Below, piece by piece: positions 24,190-32,338 of a stretch of 33,537 nucleotides of DNA (its first letter is position 1; each line of letters opens with the position of its first letter). The notes under the pieces are model-generated. The model made no database searches, was not told the origin of the DNA, and was given only the letters and a program-made list of their open reading frames with translations. The position numbers and the translations under genes were made by a program. The stretch comes from Alphaproteobacteria bacterium. GTDB lineage: Bacteria > Pseudomonadota > Alphaproteobacteria > Caulobacterales > Caulobacteraceae. The stretch covers positions 1 through 33,537 of the forward strand of contig JANXXK010000159.1 of the NCBI GenBank assembly GCA_025350685.1, read 5' to 3'.

Positions 24190-24663
24190 TTACGCGCTCC
24201 GCACGTTCTTGGCGTTCAGGTCGGCGAACGCGATGGTCACGGGGTTCTGCGCGGCGTGCGGATGCTCCGGCGCGTTGTAGATGCGAAGGTGGGTCAGCTG
24301 CTTGCGCGCCAGGGGGCTCTCCTTGGGCAGCATGCGCTCGACGGCCTTTTCCAGCACGCGCTCGGGATACTTGCCGTCCAGGATCTGGCCGGCCGTGCGC
24401 TGCTTCACGCCGCCCGGGTGGCCGGTGTGCCAGTAGTAGATCTTGTCGGCGAGCTTCTTGCCGGTGAACTTCACCTTATCGGCGTTGATCACGACGACGA
24501 AGTCGCCGCAGTCGACGTTCGGGGTGTAGTCAGGCCGATGCTTGCCGCGAAGACGGTTGGCGATGAAGGTCGCGAGACGGCCGACAACGGCGTTCTCGGC
24601 GTCAATCAAGATCCACTTCTTCTCGACCTCGGCGGGCTTCAACGAAGCCGTGGTCTTCATCAT
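24190..24663 (-). CDS. rplM: 50S ribosomal protein L13
   Basis: 157 residues, normal length. L13 motifs: [79 protein letters not shown]. Two ATG codons in tandem (24663 and 24660); the second gives the more usual MKT start. Promoter with strong elements lies 60-85 bases upstream. First gene of rplM-rpsI. Confidence 0.97.
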   Translation of the reverse strand: MMKTTASLKPAEVEKKWILIDAENAVVGRLATFIANRLRGKHRPDYTPNVDCGDFVVVINADKVKFTGKKLADKIYYWHTGHPGGVKQRTAGQILDGKYPERVLEKAVERMLPKESPLARKQLTHLRIYNAPEHPHAAQNPVTIAFADLNAKNVRSA

Positions 24664-24718
24664 GGGAAACTCATCCGGTATTGGCGGGGCCCGACGAGGG
24701 TCCCGGCGTGAGCCGGCG

Positions 24719-24747
24719 CATATGCCGTCTCAGCTCGCCAATGTCAA
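24719..24747 (-). promoter_or_regulatory. Promoter of rplM-rpsI
   Basis: Minus strand: perfect -35 TTGACA (24742-24747), 17-base spacer, -10 CATATG (24719-24724). Expected start near 24712 gives a leader of about 50 bases. Confidence 0.75.
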
Positions 24748-24803
24748 TGCATCCATCACGTCGCCTGAGCGGTAAAATCCCATGAATTCCAAGACTTAGA
24801 GAA

Positions 24804-24823
24804 TACGGTACTATAATACCGTA
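24804..24823. repeat. Perfect AT-rich inverted repeat after the cytochrome P460 gene
   Basis: TACGGTA (24804-24810), CTATAA, TACCGTA (24817-24823): 7-bp arms, 6-base loop, starting one base after the P460 stop. In the minus RNA it is followed by TTCTCT, so it may be a weak terminator. On the plus strand it contains a perfect TATAAT (24812-24817) and it also resembles a repressor operator. Confidence 0.6.
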
Positions 24824-24824
24824 A

Positions 24825-25454
24825 TTATTTCGCCCCGGCGGCGCCCTTTTCCTCCGCCAGATAGGCCGCGCTCATGGTCTTCATCTCCTGCGCCTTGCCG
24901 ATCAGCGTCGGGTAGAACTGGACGAAGGTGGTGTCCACGGCCCCGTGCTTCTCGTGGCAGACGTTGCACTGCGAGGTCTGCGGCAAGGCCTGGGCCGGTC
25001 CCGATGCCGATCCGCCGTTGAACGGGAAGAACGCCCAACCGCTCTTGAACCGGGCGGTGTCCTTCACATGCGCCTCGCGGCCCATAACCAAGGGCGCCTG
25101 AAACAGACCCTTCTTGTTGATCGAGCCGCGATCCTGCCCCATGCGAGCCTCCAGCATGAAGATCGTCTTGTCGGGCCAGGTCCCGGTCTGCTGGTAGACC
25201 TCATAGGCCTCGCGGTTGACGAAGACGTTGTCGAACATGTGGTGGTCGGCCATGGCGGGACTGTCCGTGTAGGCCATGTCCATGCCGCTCGAGAGGTAGA
25301 CCCAGGTCCGGTAGTCCTTGGGAAACACCATCTTGCCGTCGGCGGTGTAGGTCAGGGCGGCCGCGGCCGGTTGGGCATGCGACACGGGGCTCGCCGCCAG
25401 CCCGACGGCCACCGCCCCCGCGAGCGTCACCGATACGATCCGAAGTCGCGACAT
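24825..25454 (-). CDS. Cytochrome P460 family c-type heme protein
   Basis: 209 residues. Signal peptide MSRLRIVSVTLAGAVAVGLAAS-type, cleaved after SHAQ or nearby, so periplasmic. The body follows the P460 pattern: MVFPKDYRTWVYLSSGMDMAY, FDNVFVNREAYEVYQQTGTWPDKTIFMLE, and near the C-terminus a single heme motif CNVCHEKHGAVDTTFVQFYPTL. Family members bind c-heme with a cross-linked lysine and oxidise hydroxylamine or react with NO; whether the cross-link exists here cannot be judged. ATG 25452-25454 follows AGGGGCGAAACAGG. No oxidase or nitrogen genes are adjacent. Confidence 0.87.
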   Translation of the reverse strand: MSRLRIVSVTLAGAVAVGLAASPVSHAQPAAAALTYTADGKMVFPKDYRTWVYLSSGMDMAYTDSPAMADHHMFDNVFVNREAYEVYQQTGTWPDKTIFMLEARMGQDRGSINKKGLFQAPLVMGREAHVKDTARFKSGWAFFPFNGGSASGPAQALPQTSQCNVCHEKHGAVDTTFVQFYPTLIGKAQEMKTMSAAYLAEEKGAAGAK

Positions 25455-25560
25455 CCTGTTTCGCCCCTGGTTGCAGCCTAGTCAGCCCTGCCCTTGTCGG
25501 CTGATCCCGCAGACGCCGCAATGACCTCCGCCGGACGAATTCGGACTCACTTGTCCAGGC

Positions 25561-26553
25561 TTACTCCGCGGCCATGGGCTCGCTGCCGAACCGGTCGCGG
25601 TAGTGGGTCGGGATCACCCCGAACCGTCGCTCGAACGCCCGGCGGAACACCGCGCCGGAGGCGTAGCCGACCGAGGCGGCGATGGCGTCGACGGTGGCGG
25701 TCGAGCTCACCAGCCGTTCGGCCGCTTCGGCCAGGCGCAGGGACTCGACGAATTCGGCCGGAGCGGCGGCGAAGGTGTCCTTGAACAGGCGGGCGAAGTG
25801 ACGCGGGCTGCAATTGACCCGCGCGGCCAGCGCCTCCACCGACAGGTCACCGGAGAGATTGGCCGGGATCCAGGCGGCCAGGTCGGCGAAGCGGCCCTTG
25901 GCGCGCACCTGGAAGCGTAGCGGCTCGGAATACTGCCGCTGGCCGCCGGAGCGTTTCACGTAGACCACCAACATCCGGGCGATCGCCAGCGCCGCGCTCG
26001 GCCCCAGGTCCTCCTCGACCAGGGCCAGCGCCAGGTCGATGCCGGCGGTGATCCCCGCCGACGTAGCGAAGACCCCATCGCGGATGAAGATGGCGTCGGG
26101 CTCAAGCCGGATCGCCGGGTAGCGCCGCGCCACCTCGGCGGCGTAGGCCCAGTGGGTGGTCGCGCGCCGCCCCTCCAACAGCCCCGCCTCGGCGAGGGCG
26201 ATGATGCCGGTGCACACCGACGTCAGCCGGCGCGTCGACGCCGCCCTCGCGCGCAGCCAATCGGCGATCGGCTTCAAGGTCTGCGGCGCGCGAATGCCCA
26301 CGCCACCGGGGATCAGGATGGTGTCGAACGCCGGTGCATCGGCCAGGGAGGCTTCGGCGCTATAGGACAGGCCGGATTCGCTGCGGAACGGGCGGCCATC
26401 AGGGCTGAGGCAGATCACCCTGTAGGCCCGCTCTCGCGGCGCGTCGCGCGATTGCGACCACGTCATGGCCCCGGAAAACACCTCGTGCGGACCGGTGAGG
26501 TCAAGCGCATTGACCCCTTCATAGCCGACGATGCCTACCAGGCGCCGCGTCAT
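25561..26553 (-). CDS. GlxA family transcriptional regulator (DJ-1/PfpI-like domain + AraC HTH)
   Basis: 330 residues. N-terminal class I glutamine amidotransferase-like domain (about 1-190): VGIVGYEGVNALDLTGPHEVF, TILIPGG, TSVCTGIIALAEAGLLEGRRATTHW with the cysteine at the nucleophile-elbow position, and GVFATSAGITAGIDLALALVE. C-terminal AraC domain (about 225-325) with two helix-turn-helix units: LSVEALAARVNCSPRHFARLFK and VDAIAASVGYASGAVFRRAFERRFGV. Such proteins sense small molecules and act on metabolic genes. ATG 26551-26553 with GGAG five bases upstream was preferred over a longer frame to 26673 that runs into the heme A synthase gene. Target unknown. Confidence 0.92.
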   Translation of the reverse strand: MTRRLVGIVGYEGVNALDLTGPHEVFSGAMTWSQSRDAPRERAYRVICLSPDGRPFRSESGLSYSAEASLADAPAFDTILIPGGVGIRAPQTLKPIADWLRARAASTRRLTSVCTGIIALAEAGLLEGRRATTHWAYAAEVARRYPAIRLEPDAIFIRDGVFATSAGITAGIDLALALVEEDLGPSAALAIARMLVVYVKRSGGQRQYSEPLRFQVRAKGRFADLAAWIPANLSGDLSVEALAARVNCSPRHFARLFKDTFAAAPAEFVESLRLAEAAERLVSSTATVDAIAASVGYASGAVFRRAFERRFGVIPTHYRDRFGSEPMAAE

Positions 26554-26630
26554 GCCGACTCCGCTACGGTTCGGCGGGGACAATGGCGTCGGCCGGCCCG
26601 GCCTGCGAGTGAATTCACCGTAAGGTCGCG

Positions 26631-27662
26631 CTAGACCCGGCGGACCCGCCAGGCGAAGGCGACGGCCAGGCACAGGGTCAGGGCCGCGGTCAGCTGGTGG
26701 GCGACGCCCAGACCGACCGGCACACGGGCCATCAGCGTCGCGATCCCCAGCAGCGCCTGGATGACCACGAAGCCGGCCACGGCCAGGGCGAGCCGCTTAG
26801 AGGCTTGAGCGAGATAGCGCGAGCGGACGGCGGCTACCGCCATGCTGATCGCCACGACGACCAGCAGGTAGGCCACCAGGCGGTGATGCAGTTGCACCGC
26901 GCCCTGACTGTGGGCCAGCGTTGCCCAGAGGCCGTGGCCGGCGTAGTCCTGCGGCAGCAGGTGACCGGCAAACAGCGGCCAGTCGTTGTAGACCAGCCCG
27001 GCCTGATTGCCGGCGACAAGCGCGCCCAGCAGGATCTGCAGGAAGATCAGGCCCACCAGCCCGAGCACGCGGCCGCCCCAGGGACTGGGCAGGATCTGGC
27101 GCGCCAAACCGGCCCAGGCGTCCAGCGCCGTCCAGATCAGCGCCGCCAGCAGCGCGAAGGCCAGGCCCAGGTGGATCATCAGCCGCTCCGGCGCGACATA
27201 GACCCGTTCGGAGAGGCCGCTCGCCACCATCCACCAGCCAACCAGGCCCTGCAGGCCGCCCAGGGCGAACAGCGCGGCCAGCCGCCAGACCATGCGGCGG
27301 GAAAGCTCCCGGCGCACGGCGAACCATACAAACGGAACCGCGAACACCACGCCCACCAGCCGGCCCAACAGCCTGTGCGTCCACTCCCACCAGTAGATGG
27401 TCTTGAAGGCCGCGAGCGTCATGTTCGGATTGACCAGCCGGAACTGCGGGATCGCCTGGTAGCGGGCGAACTCCACCTGCCAGTCGGCAGGCGACAGCGG
27501 CGGCAGGGCGCCGGAGACCGGCTTCCACTGGGTGATCGACAGCCCCGAGCCGGTCAGCCGCGTCGAGCCGCCCAGGATCACCATGCCCACCACCAGCACG
27601 GCCACCGCCACCAGCCACAGGGCCACGGCGCGGGAACGGTCGGAACGCAGAAACGAGGTCAT
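26631..27662 (-). CDS. ctaA: Heme A synthase (COX15/CtaA family)
   Basis: 343 residues, eight transmembrane helices in two four-helix halves. Converts heme O to heme A for cytochrome aa3 oxidase. The four conserved heme-ligand His are visible: [31 protein letters not shown] and [31 protein letters not shown] is the family N-terminal signature. I chose ATG 27660-27662 as it gives the usual [17 protein letters not shown] start; the frame extends to a GTG at 27722. No ribosome binding site is clear for either. Divergent from the DUF2842 gene. Confidence 0.93.
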   Translation of the reverse strand: MTSFLRSDRSRAVALWLVAVAVLVVGMVILGGSTRLTGSGLSITQWKPVSGALPPLSPADWQVEFARYQAIPQFRLVNPNMTLAAFKTIYWWEWTHRLLGRLVGVVFAVPFVWFAVRRELSRRMVWRLAALFALGGLQGLVGWWMVASGLSERVYVAPERLMIHLGLAFALLAALIWTALDAWAGLARQILPSPWGGRVLGLVGLIFLQILLGALVAGNQAGLVYNDWPLFAGHLLPQDYAGHGLWATLAHSQGAVQLHHRLVAYLLVVVAISMAVAAVRSRYLAQASKRLALAVAGFVVIQALLGIATLMARVPVGLGVAHQLTAALTLCLAVAFAWRVRRV

Positions 27663-27784
27663 GGGGCGGGATGGAGGGTCAGTGCGGCTGAACTTGGGCG
27701 GGGCCGTAACCTGGAAACGCACGGGCGTCCACGCTTCCGCCCTTCTTGCTTTCGTGGGCCGCTTCGGCCCGCTAAGGACGGCTC

Positions 27785-27982
27785 ATGAGCATGCGCCTGC
27801 GCAAACTGATCGGCCTCTTCGGCATCCTGGGCTTCATCGTCCTCTACATCGCCGCAGTGGTCCGCATCGCGGCCTACGTTCCCGATCACGGCGTGTGGCA
27901 GGCCGCCTTCTACGGCCTGGCCGGGATTTCCTGGGGCATCCCCATCCTGCCGCTCATCTCCTGGATGAACCGGGGGCGTTAG
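27785..27982 (+). CDS. DUF2842 small membrane protein
   Basis: 65 residues, two transmembrane helices: [23 protein letters not shown] and [22 protein letters not shown]. The pattern (basic N-terminus RLRKLIG, central [11 protein letters not shown], ending LISWM) is that of DUF2842, found in alphaproteobacteria and often near ctaA. Function unknown. ATG 27785 preceded by AAGGACGG. Divergent from ctaA. Confidence 0.85.
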   Translation: MSMRLRKLIGLFGILGFIVLYIAAVVRIAAYVPDHGVWQAAFYGLAGISWGIPILPLISWMNRGR

Positions 27983-27994
27983 CAGTTTTCGGGA

Positions 27995-28024
27995 TTGCGG
28001 CGATGGAGATCGCCCGCCTATAAG
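27995..28024 (+). promoter_or_regulatory. Promoter of tRNA-Pro
   Basis: TTGCGG (27995-28000), 18-base spacer, TATAAG (28019-28024), about 20 bases before the tRNA 5' end. Confidence 0.6.
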
Positions 28025-28044
28025 GCGCGCTCGCCGCGAGGCGT

Positions 28045-28121
<77 letters not shown>

Positions 28122-28169
28122 TCGCGTCGATCATCCCCCTATGTGATCGTCATCACCGCCCGCGTGGCG

Positions 28170-28559
28170 TCAGTGGGCCTTCAACAGGTCATCCAACCGC
28201 AGTTTGACGGCTTCCAGGTCGCGGAGCGCCTCGTAGAGGCCGTCCTTGCCTCGGGCCGCCGATGCAGGCTGACCGGCCGGGGCGGCAGCGCCCTCGCCCG
28301 CCGTCACCAGCCGGCGCAGACCCTCTTCGCGGTGCAGCCGCTGAACGCCCTTGATGGTGTAGCCCTCGTCGTGCAGCAGGCGACGGACGCCGCGCAGCAC
28401 CGCGATATCCGTCGGCCGATAGAACCGCCGGCCGCCGGCGCGCTTCATCGGCCGGATGAAGGCAAACTTGGTTTCCCAAAACCGCAGGACGTGCTGCGGC
28501 ACGTGAAGCTCGTCCGCCGCTTCGGAGATGGTCCGAAAGGCTTCCGGGCCCTTGGCCAC
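28170..28559 (-). CDS. MerR family transcriptional regulator
   Basis: 129 residues. An N-terminal MerR winged helix: [25 protein letters not shown], then [41 protein letters not shown]-terminal ~45 residues form a likely coiled coil ([18 protein letters not shown]). No Cys cluster, so no metal site. It regularly follows ihfA in alphaproteobacteria. Start GTG 28557-28559; the 14-bp tandem repeat upstream carries a GAGGG about 10 bases away. Confidence 0.92.
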   Translation of the reverse strand: MAKGPEAFRTISEAADELHVPQHVLRFWETKFAFIRPMKRAGGRRFYRPTDIAVLRGVRRLLHDEGYTIKGVQRLHREEGLRRLVTAGEGAAAPAGQPASAARGKDGLYEALRDLEAVKLRLDDLLKAH

Positions 28560-28565
28560 GGTCTA

Positions 28566-28593
28566 GGCCGCCCTCACCGGGCCGCCCTCACCG
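28566..28593. repeat. Perfect 14-bp tandem duplication at the ihfA / MerR junction
   Basis: GGCCGCCCTCACCG occurs twice head to tail (28566-28579, 28580-28593). It spans the ihfA stop (28588-28590) and the leader of the MerR gene, where its complement GTGAGGGCGG duplicates a Shine-Dalgarno-like GAGGG. Confidence 0.9.
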
Positions 28594-28890
28594 AGCCAGC
28601 GCGCGATCGACCCGCGCCTTCATCACCTGGCTCGCGCGGAAGCCGATCACCCGCCGCGGCTCAATGGCCGCCGGCTCGCCGGTCTTGGGATTGCGCCCCA
28701 TCCGCGCGCGCTTGGCGCGGACCTGGAAGACGCCGAAGCCGGAGAGTTTGACCTGCTGGCCCTTCTCGAGGGCCACAGCCATCAGTTCGAGGACGCGTTC
28801 GACCAACTCGCCGCAGTCCTGGCGCGTCAGGCCCACTTCCTCATGGACCGCCTCGCAGAGGTCCGCCCGCGTCACTGTCGCGCCCTTCAT
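28588..28890 (-). CDS. ihfA: Integration host factor subunit alpha
   Basis: 100 residues, normal length. TVTRADLCEAVHEEVGLTRQDCGELVERVLELM is the helical dimerisation part; KLSGFGVFQVRAKRARMGRNPKTGEP contains the DNA-bending beta arm with the intercalating Pro in NPKTG. It binds and sharply bends DNA as heterodimer with IhfB. ATG 28888-28890, with GGGAGAT upstream. Gap of 152 bases to fabH contains a hairpin. Confidence 0.95.
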   Translation of the reverse strand: MKGATVTRADLCEAVHEEVGLTRQDCGELVERVLELMAVALEKGQQVKLSGFGVFQVRAKRARMGRNPKTGEPAAIEPRRVIGFRASQVMKARVDRALAR

Positions 28891-28968
28891 CGTCGCCCGA
28901 TCTCCCGTAACGATGACCTCACCGTGCCCTGATTGTCGTATTCCGTCAAAGACTTCTAGCGCGCCCTT

Positions 28969-29001
28969 CCGGCGAACGCTCAGCCCGGAAGCGTTTGCCG
29001 G
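28969..29001. terminator. Hairpin between fabH and ihfA, possible terminator
   Basis: CCGGCGAACGC (28969-28979) and GCGTTTGCCGG (28991-29001) form an 11-bp stem with one mismatch or wobble and an 11-base loop, 40 bases after the fabH stop. No U-run follows in the minus strand, so termination efficiency is doubtful. Confidence 0.4.
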
Positions 29002-29042
29002 CCAACCTGCCAGGTTCGCCGATCAGCGAGAGCGACAAAGCG

Positions 29043-30023
29043 TCAGAGGCGCAGGACGCAGGCGCCCCAGGTCAGGCCGCCGCCCATGGCTTCCAGGAGC
29101 AGCATCTGGCCCGGCTTGATTCGCCCGTCGCGGACGCCCTGATCGAGGGCCAGCGGGATCGACGCCGCAGATGTGTTGGCGTGTTCGGCGAGCGTGGTGA
29201 TCACCTTGGCCTCGTCGATACCAAGGCGGCGCGCGACCCCCTGCAGGATGCGGATATTGGCCTGGTGGGGGATGAACCAGTCGACGCTGGCCACCTCGAT
29301 GCCGGCGTCAGCGGCGGCGGCGGTCACCGCCTCGGAGATGTTCACCACCGCGTGACGGAACACCTGATTGCCCTGCATGCGCAGCTTGCCGACCGTGCCG
29401 CTGGTCGAGGGCCCGCCGTCCACGTAGAGCAGGTCCTGCTTGGTCCCGTCGGTGCGCAGCGCAAAGCCCAGGAGGCCGCGATCGGCGGTGGTCCCCTGCC
29501 CCTCGACCGGCTCGACCACCACAGCGCCGGCCCCGTCGCCGAACAGCACGCAGGTTCCCCGATCGGTCCAGTCCATCAGCCGGGTCATGGTCTCGGCGCC
29601 GATGACCAGCGCGCACTTCGACCGCCCCCGGGCCACGAACCCGTCGGCCACCGAGAGCGCGAAGACGAAGCCCGAGCAGACCGCCTGCACGTCAAACGCG
29701 ATGCCCACCGGGCAGCCAAGCTTGCGTTGCACGATGGCGGCGACCGCGGGGAAGGTCAGGTCCGGCGTGGTGGTGGCGACGACGATCAGGTCGACCTCGT
29801 CCGGCCTGCGGCCCGCGCCCTCCAGGGCGCGGCGCGCGGCGCCCACGGCCAGGTCGGAGACCGGCTGGTCGTCGGTGACCCGATGCCGCTGGCGGATGCC
29901 TGTGCGCTCGACGATCCACTGGTCGGACGTATCCACGAACTTGGCGAGGTCGTCGTTGGTGACCACGTTTTCGGGCAGGTAGCCGCCCACGCCGGTCACC
30001 GCGCTACGCAGGACGCTCGTCAC
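29043..30023 (-). CDS. fabH: Beta-ketoacyl-ACP synthase III
   Basis: 326 residues. Condenses acetyl-CoA with malonyl-ACP to start fatty-acid synthesis. Catalytic triad in view: Cys116 in DVQAVCSGFVFAL, His in FIPHQANIRI, Asn in HANTSAASIPLAL. TSDQWIVERTGIRQRH is a FabH signature. Start GTG 30021-30023 overlaps the plsX stop (GTGA), showing coupling with phospholipid synthesis. Confidence 0.96.
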   Translation of the reverse strand: MTSVLRSAVTGVGGYLPENVVTNDDLAKFVDTSDQWIVERTGIRQRHRVTDDQPVSDLAVGAARRALEGAGRRPDEVDLIVVATTTPDLTFPAVAAIVQRKLGCPVGIAFDVQAVCSGFVFALSVADGFVARGRSKCALVIGAETMTRLMDWTDRGTCVLFGDGAGAVVVEPVEGQGTTADRGLLGFALRTDGTKQDLLYVDGGPSTSGTVGKLRMQGNQVFRHAVVNISEAVTAAAADAGIEVASVDWFIPHQANIRILQGVARRLGIDEAKVITTLAEHANTSAASIPLALDQGVRDGRIKPGQMLLLEAMGGGLTWGACVLRL

Positions 30024-31120
30024 TCTTGAACTCCTTGCGCCGCTCCGTCGGCCACGGGGGCGTCCGGCGCAGCCGCCTCGGCGGGGACCGGCGCCGGCTC
30101 GGCCAGCGCTGCGGGAAGCCGCCGCATATTCCGTTCGATCTCGGAGGTGAAGTCACTGCGCGCCAGATCGACGGCGACCTGGATCGACATGGCGAAGTCG
30201 CGCTCCGTCGCCCCGCCGTGGCATTTCAGCACGATGCCGTTCAGCCCCAGCAGCGGCGCCGCCGGCGGCGGGCTCAACCGCTCGCGGAACTTCAGCAGCG
30301 CAGGCCGCGCCAGCACCGCGCCCAGGGTGGCCAGCAGGCCCCCGGTGAGCGCCTGCTGCAGCTCACCGATCACGAAGCGGCCGACGCCTTCCATGCTCTT
30401 CAGCGCCACGTTGCCGGTAAAACCGTCGGTGACGATCACATCCACGACGCCGCGCGTGATGTCGTCGCCCTCGACGAAGCCGCGGTAGTCGAGGTCGATC
30501 TTGCCTTCGCGCAGGATGCGGTTCGCTTCACGGACCTCCTCGTGGCCCTTCACCTCCTCGGAGCCGACGTTGAGCAGGGCGACGGTCGGCCTGGGCACGC
30601 CGTGGGCGGCGCGGTGGAAGGCCTCGCCCATGATCGCGAACTCGACCAGCCGCTCGGCGTCGCAGTCGACGTTGGCGCCCACGTCCAGGAAGGTGGTCAC
30701 GCCGCGCGGGGTCGGAACGCTGGCCACCAGCGCCGGGCGTTCCAGATCTGCGCACATCCGCAGGATCAGCTTGGAGATCGCCATCAGGGCGCCGGTGTTG
30801 CCGGCCGAGACCGCAGCGTGGGCCTGGCCCTCGCGGATCGCCTCGATGGCGTTCCACATGGAAGTGCCCTTGCCTCGGCGCAGGGCCTGGGCCGGCTTTT
30901 CGTCCATGCCGATCACGCGCTCGGAATGGCGAATCTCCATGCGCCGCGCGGCGTCAGGGTGCTTGGCGAGCGCGGCGGTGATGGTCGGCTCGTCGCCATG
31001 CAGCAGGAAGCGCACGTTCTGCGGCAGGCCTGCAATGGCGCGCACGACAGCGGGGATCACCACGGGCGGTCCATGGTCTCCGCCCATGGCGTCGATGGAT
31101 ATCACCAGTGGTTGGGTCAA
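30020..31120 (-). CDS. plsX: Phosphate acyltransferase PlsX
   Basis: 366 residues. Converts acyl-ACP to acyl-phosphate for glycerophospholipid synthesis. Motifs: VISIDAMGGDHGP, AAVSAGNTGALMA, FLDVGANVDCDAERLVEFA, LLNVGSEEVKGHE, DVIVTDGFTGNVALKSMEG. The C-terminus has an extra Ala/Pro-rich tail of about 30 residues. Start: TTG 31118-31120, since the conserved ISIDAMGG begins six residues later; a GTG five codons on is an alternative. Neither has a good ribosome binding site. The 86-base gap to the DUF177 gene lacks rpmF, which sits there in many other bacteria. Confidence 0.94.
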   Translation of the reverse strand: MTQPLVISIDAMGGDHGPPVVIPAVVRAIAGLPQNVRFLLHGDEPTITAALAKHPDAARRMEIRHSERVIGMDEKPAQALRRGKGTSMWNAIEAIREGQAHAAVSAGNTGALMAISKLILRMCADLERPALVASVPTPRGVTTFLDVGANVDCDAERLVEFAIMGEAFHRAAHGVPRPTVALLNVGSEEVKGHEEVREANRILREGKIDLDYRGFVEGDDITRGVVDVIVTDGFTGNVALKSMEGVGRFVIGELQQALTGGLLATLGAVLARPALLKFRERLSPPPAAPLLGLNGIVLKCHGGATERDFAMSIQVAVDLARSDFTSEIERNMRRLPAALAEPAPVPAEAAAPDAPVADGAAQGVQE

Positions 31121-31206
31121 GGCGGCGCTTTGGTCCTTCGACGGGTCCCGCCGGATTCGCCGGGACGATAGCGCCCGGGCGTGGCTATGGAAACCGCGAG
31201 GGGGCC

Positions 31207-31728
31207 TTAGGGTTCGCGGTTGGCGATATTCCTGAGGACGGCGAAGGGGGACTCCTCCTCCACCGGGTCGGCGTATTCGAACGCGACGCCGGGTTTGCGG
31301 GCGAACGGGTCGATCTCCAGCGCCAGGTGCTCAACCACATAGGCCGCCAGGTCGATGGCGTCGCCGTCCAGCACGTCCGGCGGATCGGGCGCTTCGGGAT
31401 CGTAGTCGACCTCGCGCCCCGTCGGTTGCGGCGCGTGCGCGCTGCCGGCCGGCACGGCGCGGACCTCGATCTCGCCCGACAGGGGGTGTTCGAAGGCGTC
31501 CAGCGACACGGCGCAGAGCTGCTCGACCACGGCGTCGAAGCGGCCGGTGATCTCCACCCCGTCAAGCCAGGGCCGCAGGGTCAGGTGCGCGGTCAGCGCC
31601 CGCAGAGACTCCAGCCCGAGTTGTTTGGCGACCGCGGCCCTTTCCGCTGCGTCGGGGGCCAGGCGCAGGGTCAGCACGCCGCGGCCGAGGTCATGCATCC
31701 GCAAGGGCTTCGACCAGGTCTGCGTCAT
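31207..31728 (-). CDS. DUF177 / YceD family protein
   Basis: 173 residues. YceD-like pattern: TLRLAPDAAERAAVAKQLGLESLRALTAHLTLRPWLDGVEITGRF, VEQLCAVSLDAFEHPLSGEIEVRAV, then an acidic region (DYDPEAPDPPDVLDGDAIDLAAYVVEHLALEIDPFARKPG) ending with ESPFAVLRNI. The family affects 23S rRNA or acetyl-CoA carboxylase-linked functions in some species; role unproven here. Start chosen at ATG 31726-31728, which overlaps the upstream stop (ATGA); an ATG at 31740 is possible. Confidence 0.87.
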   Translation of the reverse strand: MTQTWSKPLRMHDLGRGVLTLRLAPDAAERAAVAKQLGLESLRALTAHLTLRPWLDGVEITGRFDAVVEQLCAVSLDAFEHPLSGEIEVRAVPAGSAHAPQPTGREVDYDPEAPDPPDVLDGDAIDLAAYVVEHLALEIDPFARKPGVAFEYADPVEEESPFAVLRNIANREP

Positions 31729-32255
31729 GCCGCGCCCCATTCCGCCTCGCCGACCGCCAGGCGCTCCAGCGGTTGCCCCGCCAAGGCTGCCCGTTGGGCA
31801 ATCACATAGGCCGCAAGGCGCGGCGCGGCGGGGGCCAGGCCCCCGGCGTAGGCCGTGCGGACCAGCAGCGCCTCCAGCGGTCCGGCGTCCGGCAGGGCGG
31901 CGAAGGCCACGTCATAGGCCTTGCCGCGGCCGTAGAAGGCCTCGCCCAACTTGCGCATCTTCTTGCCGACCGACAGGTCGCCCACGCCCATCTCGCGCAG
32001 CGCCGCGTCCAAGTCCTTCACATAGGCGTCGAACAGAATCTGCGAGATTTCACCCGCCTCCGTCCCCTGGCCGCGCAGTCTGTCGAGCAGAAGCACCACA
32101 TGCAGGCTGTAGAGCTCGAACCGGCCCTCGACAGTGTCCGGGACGCCCAGGTCGGCATAGAGGCCGGGCGATCGCGCCTGATCGACCGCCAGCGCGTAGA
32201 GCGCGCGGCCCGCGGTCAGCGCCGGACGGGTTCGGAACAATCGGTCCAGCAGCAT
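31725..32255 (-). CDS. Ubiquinol-cytochrome c chaperone (CBP3-like)
   Basis: 176 residues. The family (Ubiq_cyt_C_chap) assists assembly of the cytochrome bc1 complex. Pattern: ALYALAVDQARSPGLYADLGVPDTVEGRFELYSLHVVLLLDRLR, QILFDAYVKDLDAALREMGVGDLSVGKKMRKLGEAFYGR. Start ATG 32253-32255 with GAGG four bases upstream; a longer start at 32285 has no ribosome binding site. Divergent from bamE. Often located beside DUF177 in alphaproteobacteria. Confidence 0.92.
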   Translation of the reverse strand: MLLDRLFRTRPALTAGRALYALAVDQARSPGLYADLGVPDTVEGRFELYSLHVVLLLDRLRGQGTEAGEISQILFDAYVKDLDAALREMGVGDLSVGKKMRKLGEAFYGRGKAYDVAFAALPDAGPLEALLVRTAYAGGLAPAAPRLAAYVIAQRAALAGQPLERLAVGEAEWGAA

Positions 32256-32294
32256 GACGCCTCGATTTCGCCCGATCCATTCCATAAAGCCGCA

Positions 32295-32323
32295 TTGAAC
32301 TAAGGGGCGACGGGCGATAGGTC
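32295..32323 (+). promoter_or_regulatory. Likely promoter of bamE
   Basis: TTGAAC (32295-32300), 17-base spacer, TAGGTC (32318-32323). Transcription would start near 32330, just before the first possible bamE ATG, which favours the ATG at 32360. Confidence 0.45.
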
Positions 32324-32338
32324 AAAGCCCACAGCGCA

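Noticed and set aside
24703-24716. CCGGC-TCAC-GCCGG hairpin as an L13 autoregulatory leader
   Set aside because: It falls at or before the expected transcription start (about 24712), so it would not be wholly transcribed.
31121-31206. rpmF (ribosomal protein L32) between DUF177 and plsX
   Set aside because: The 86-base gap is too short and codes for nothing L32-like.
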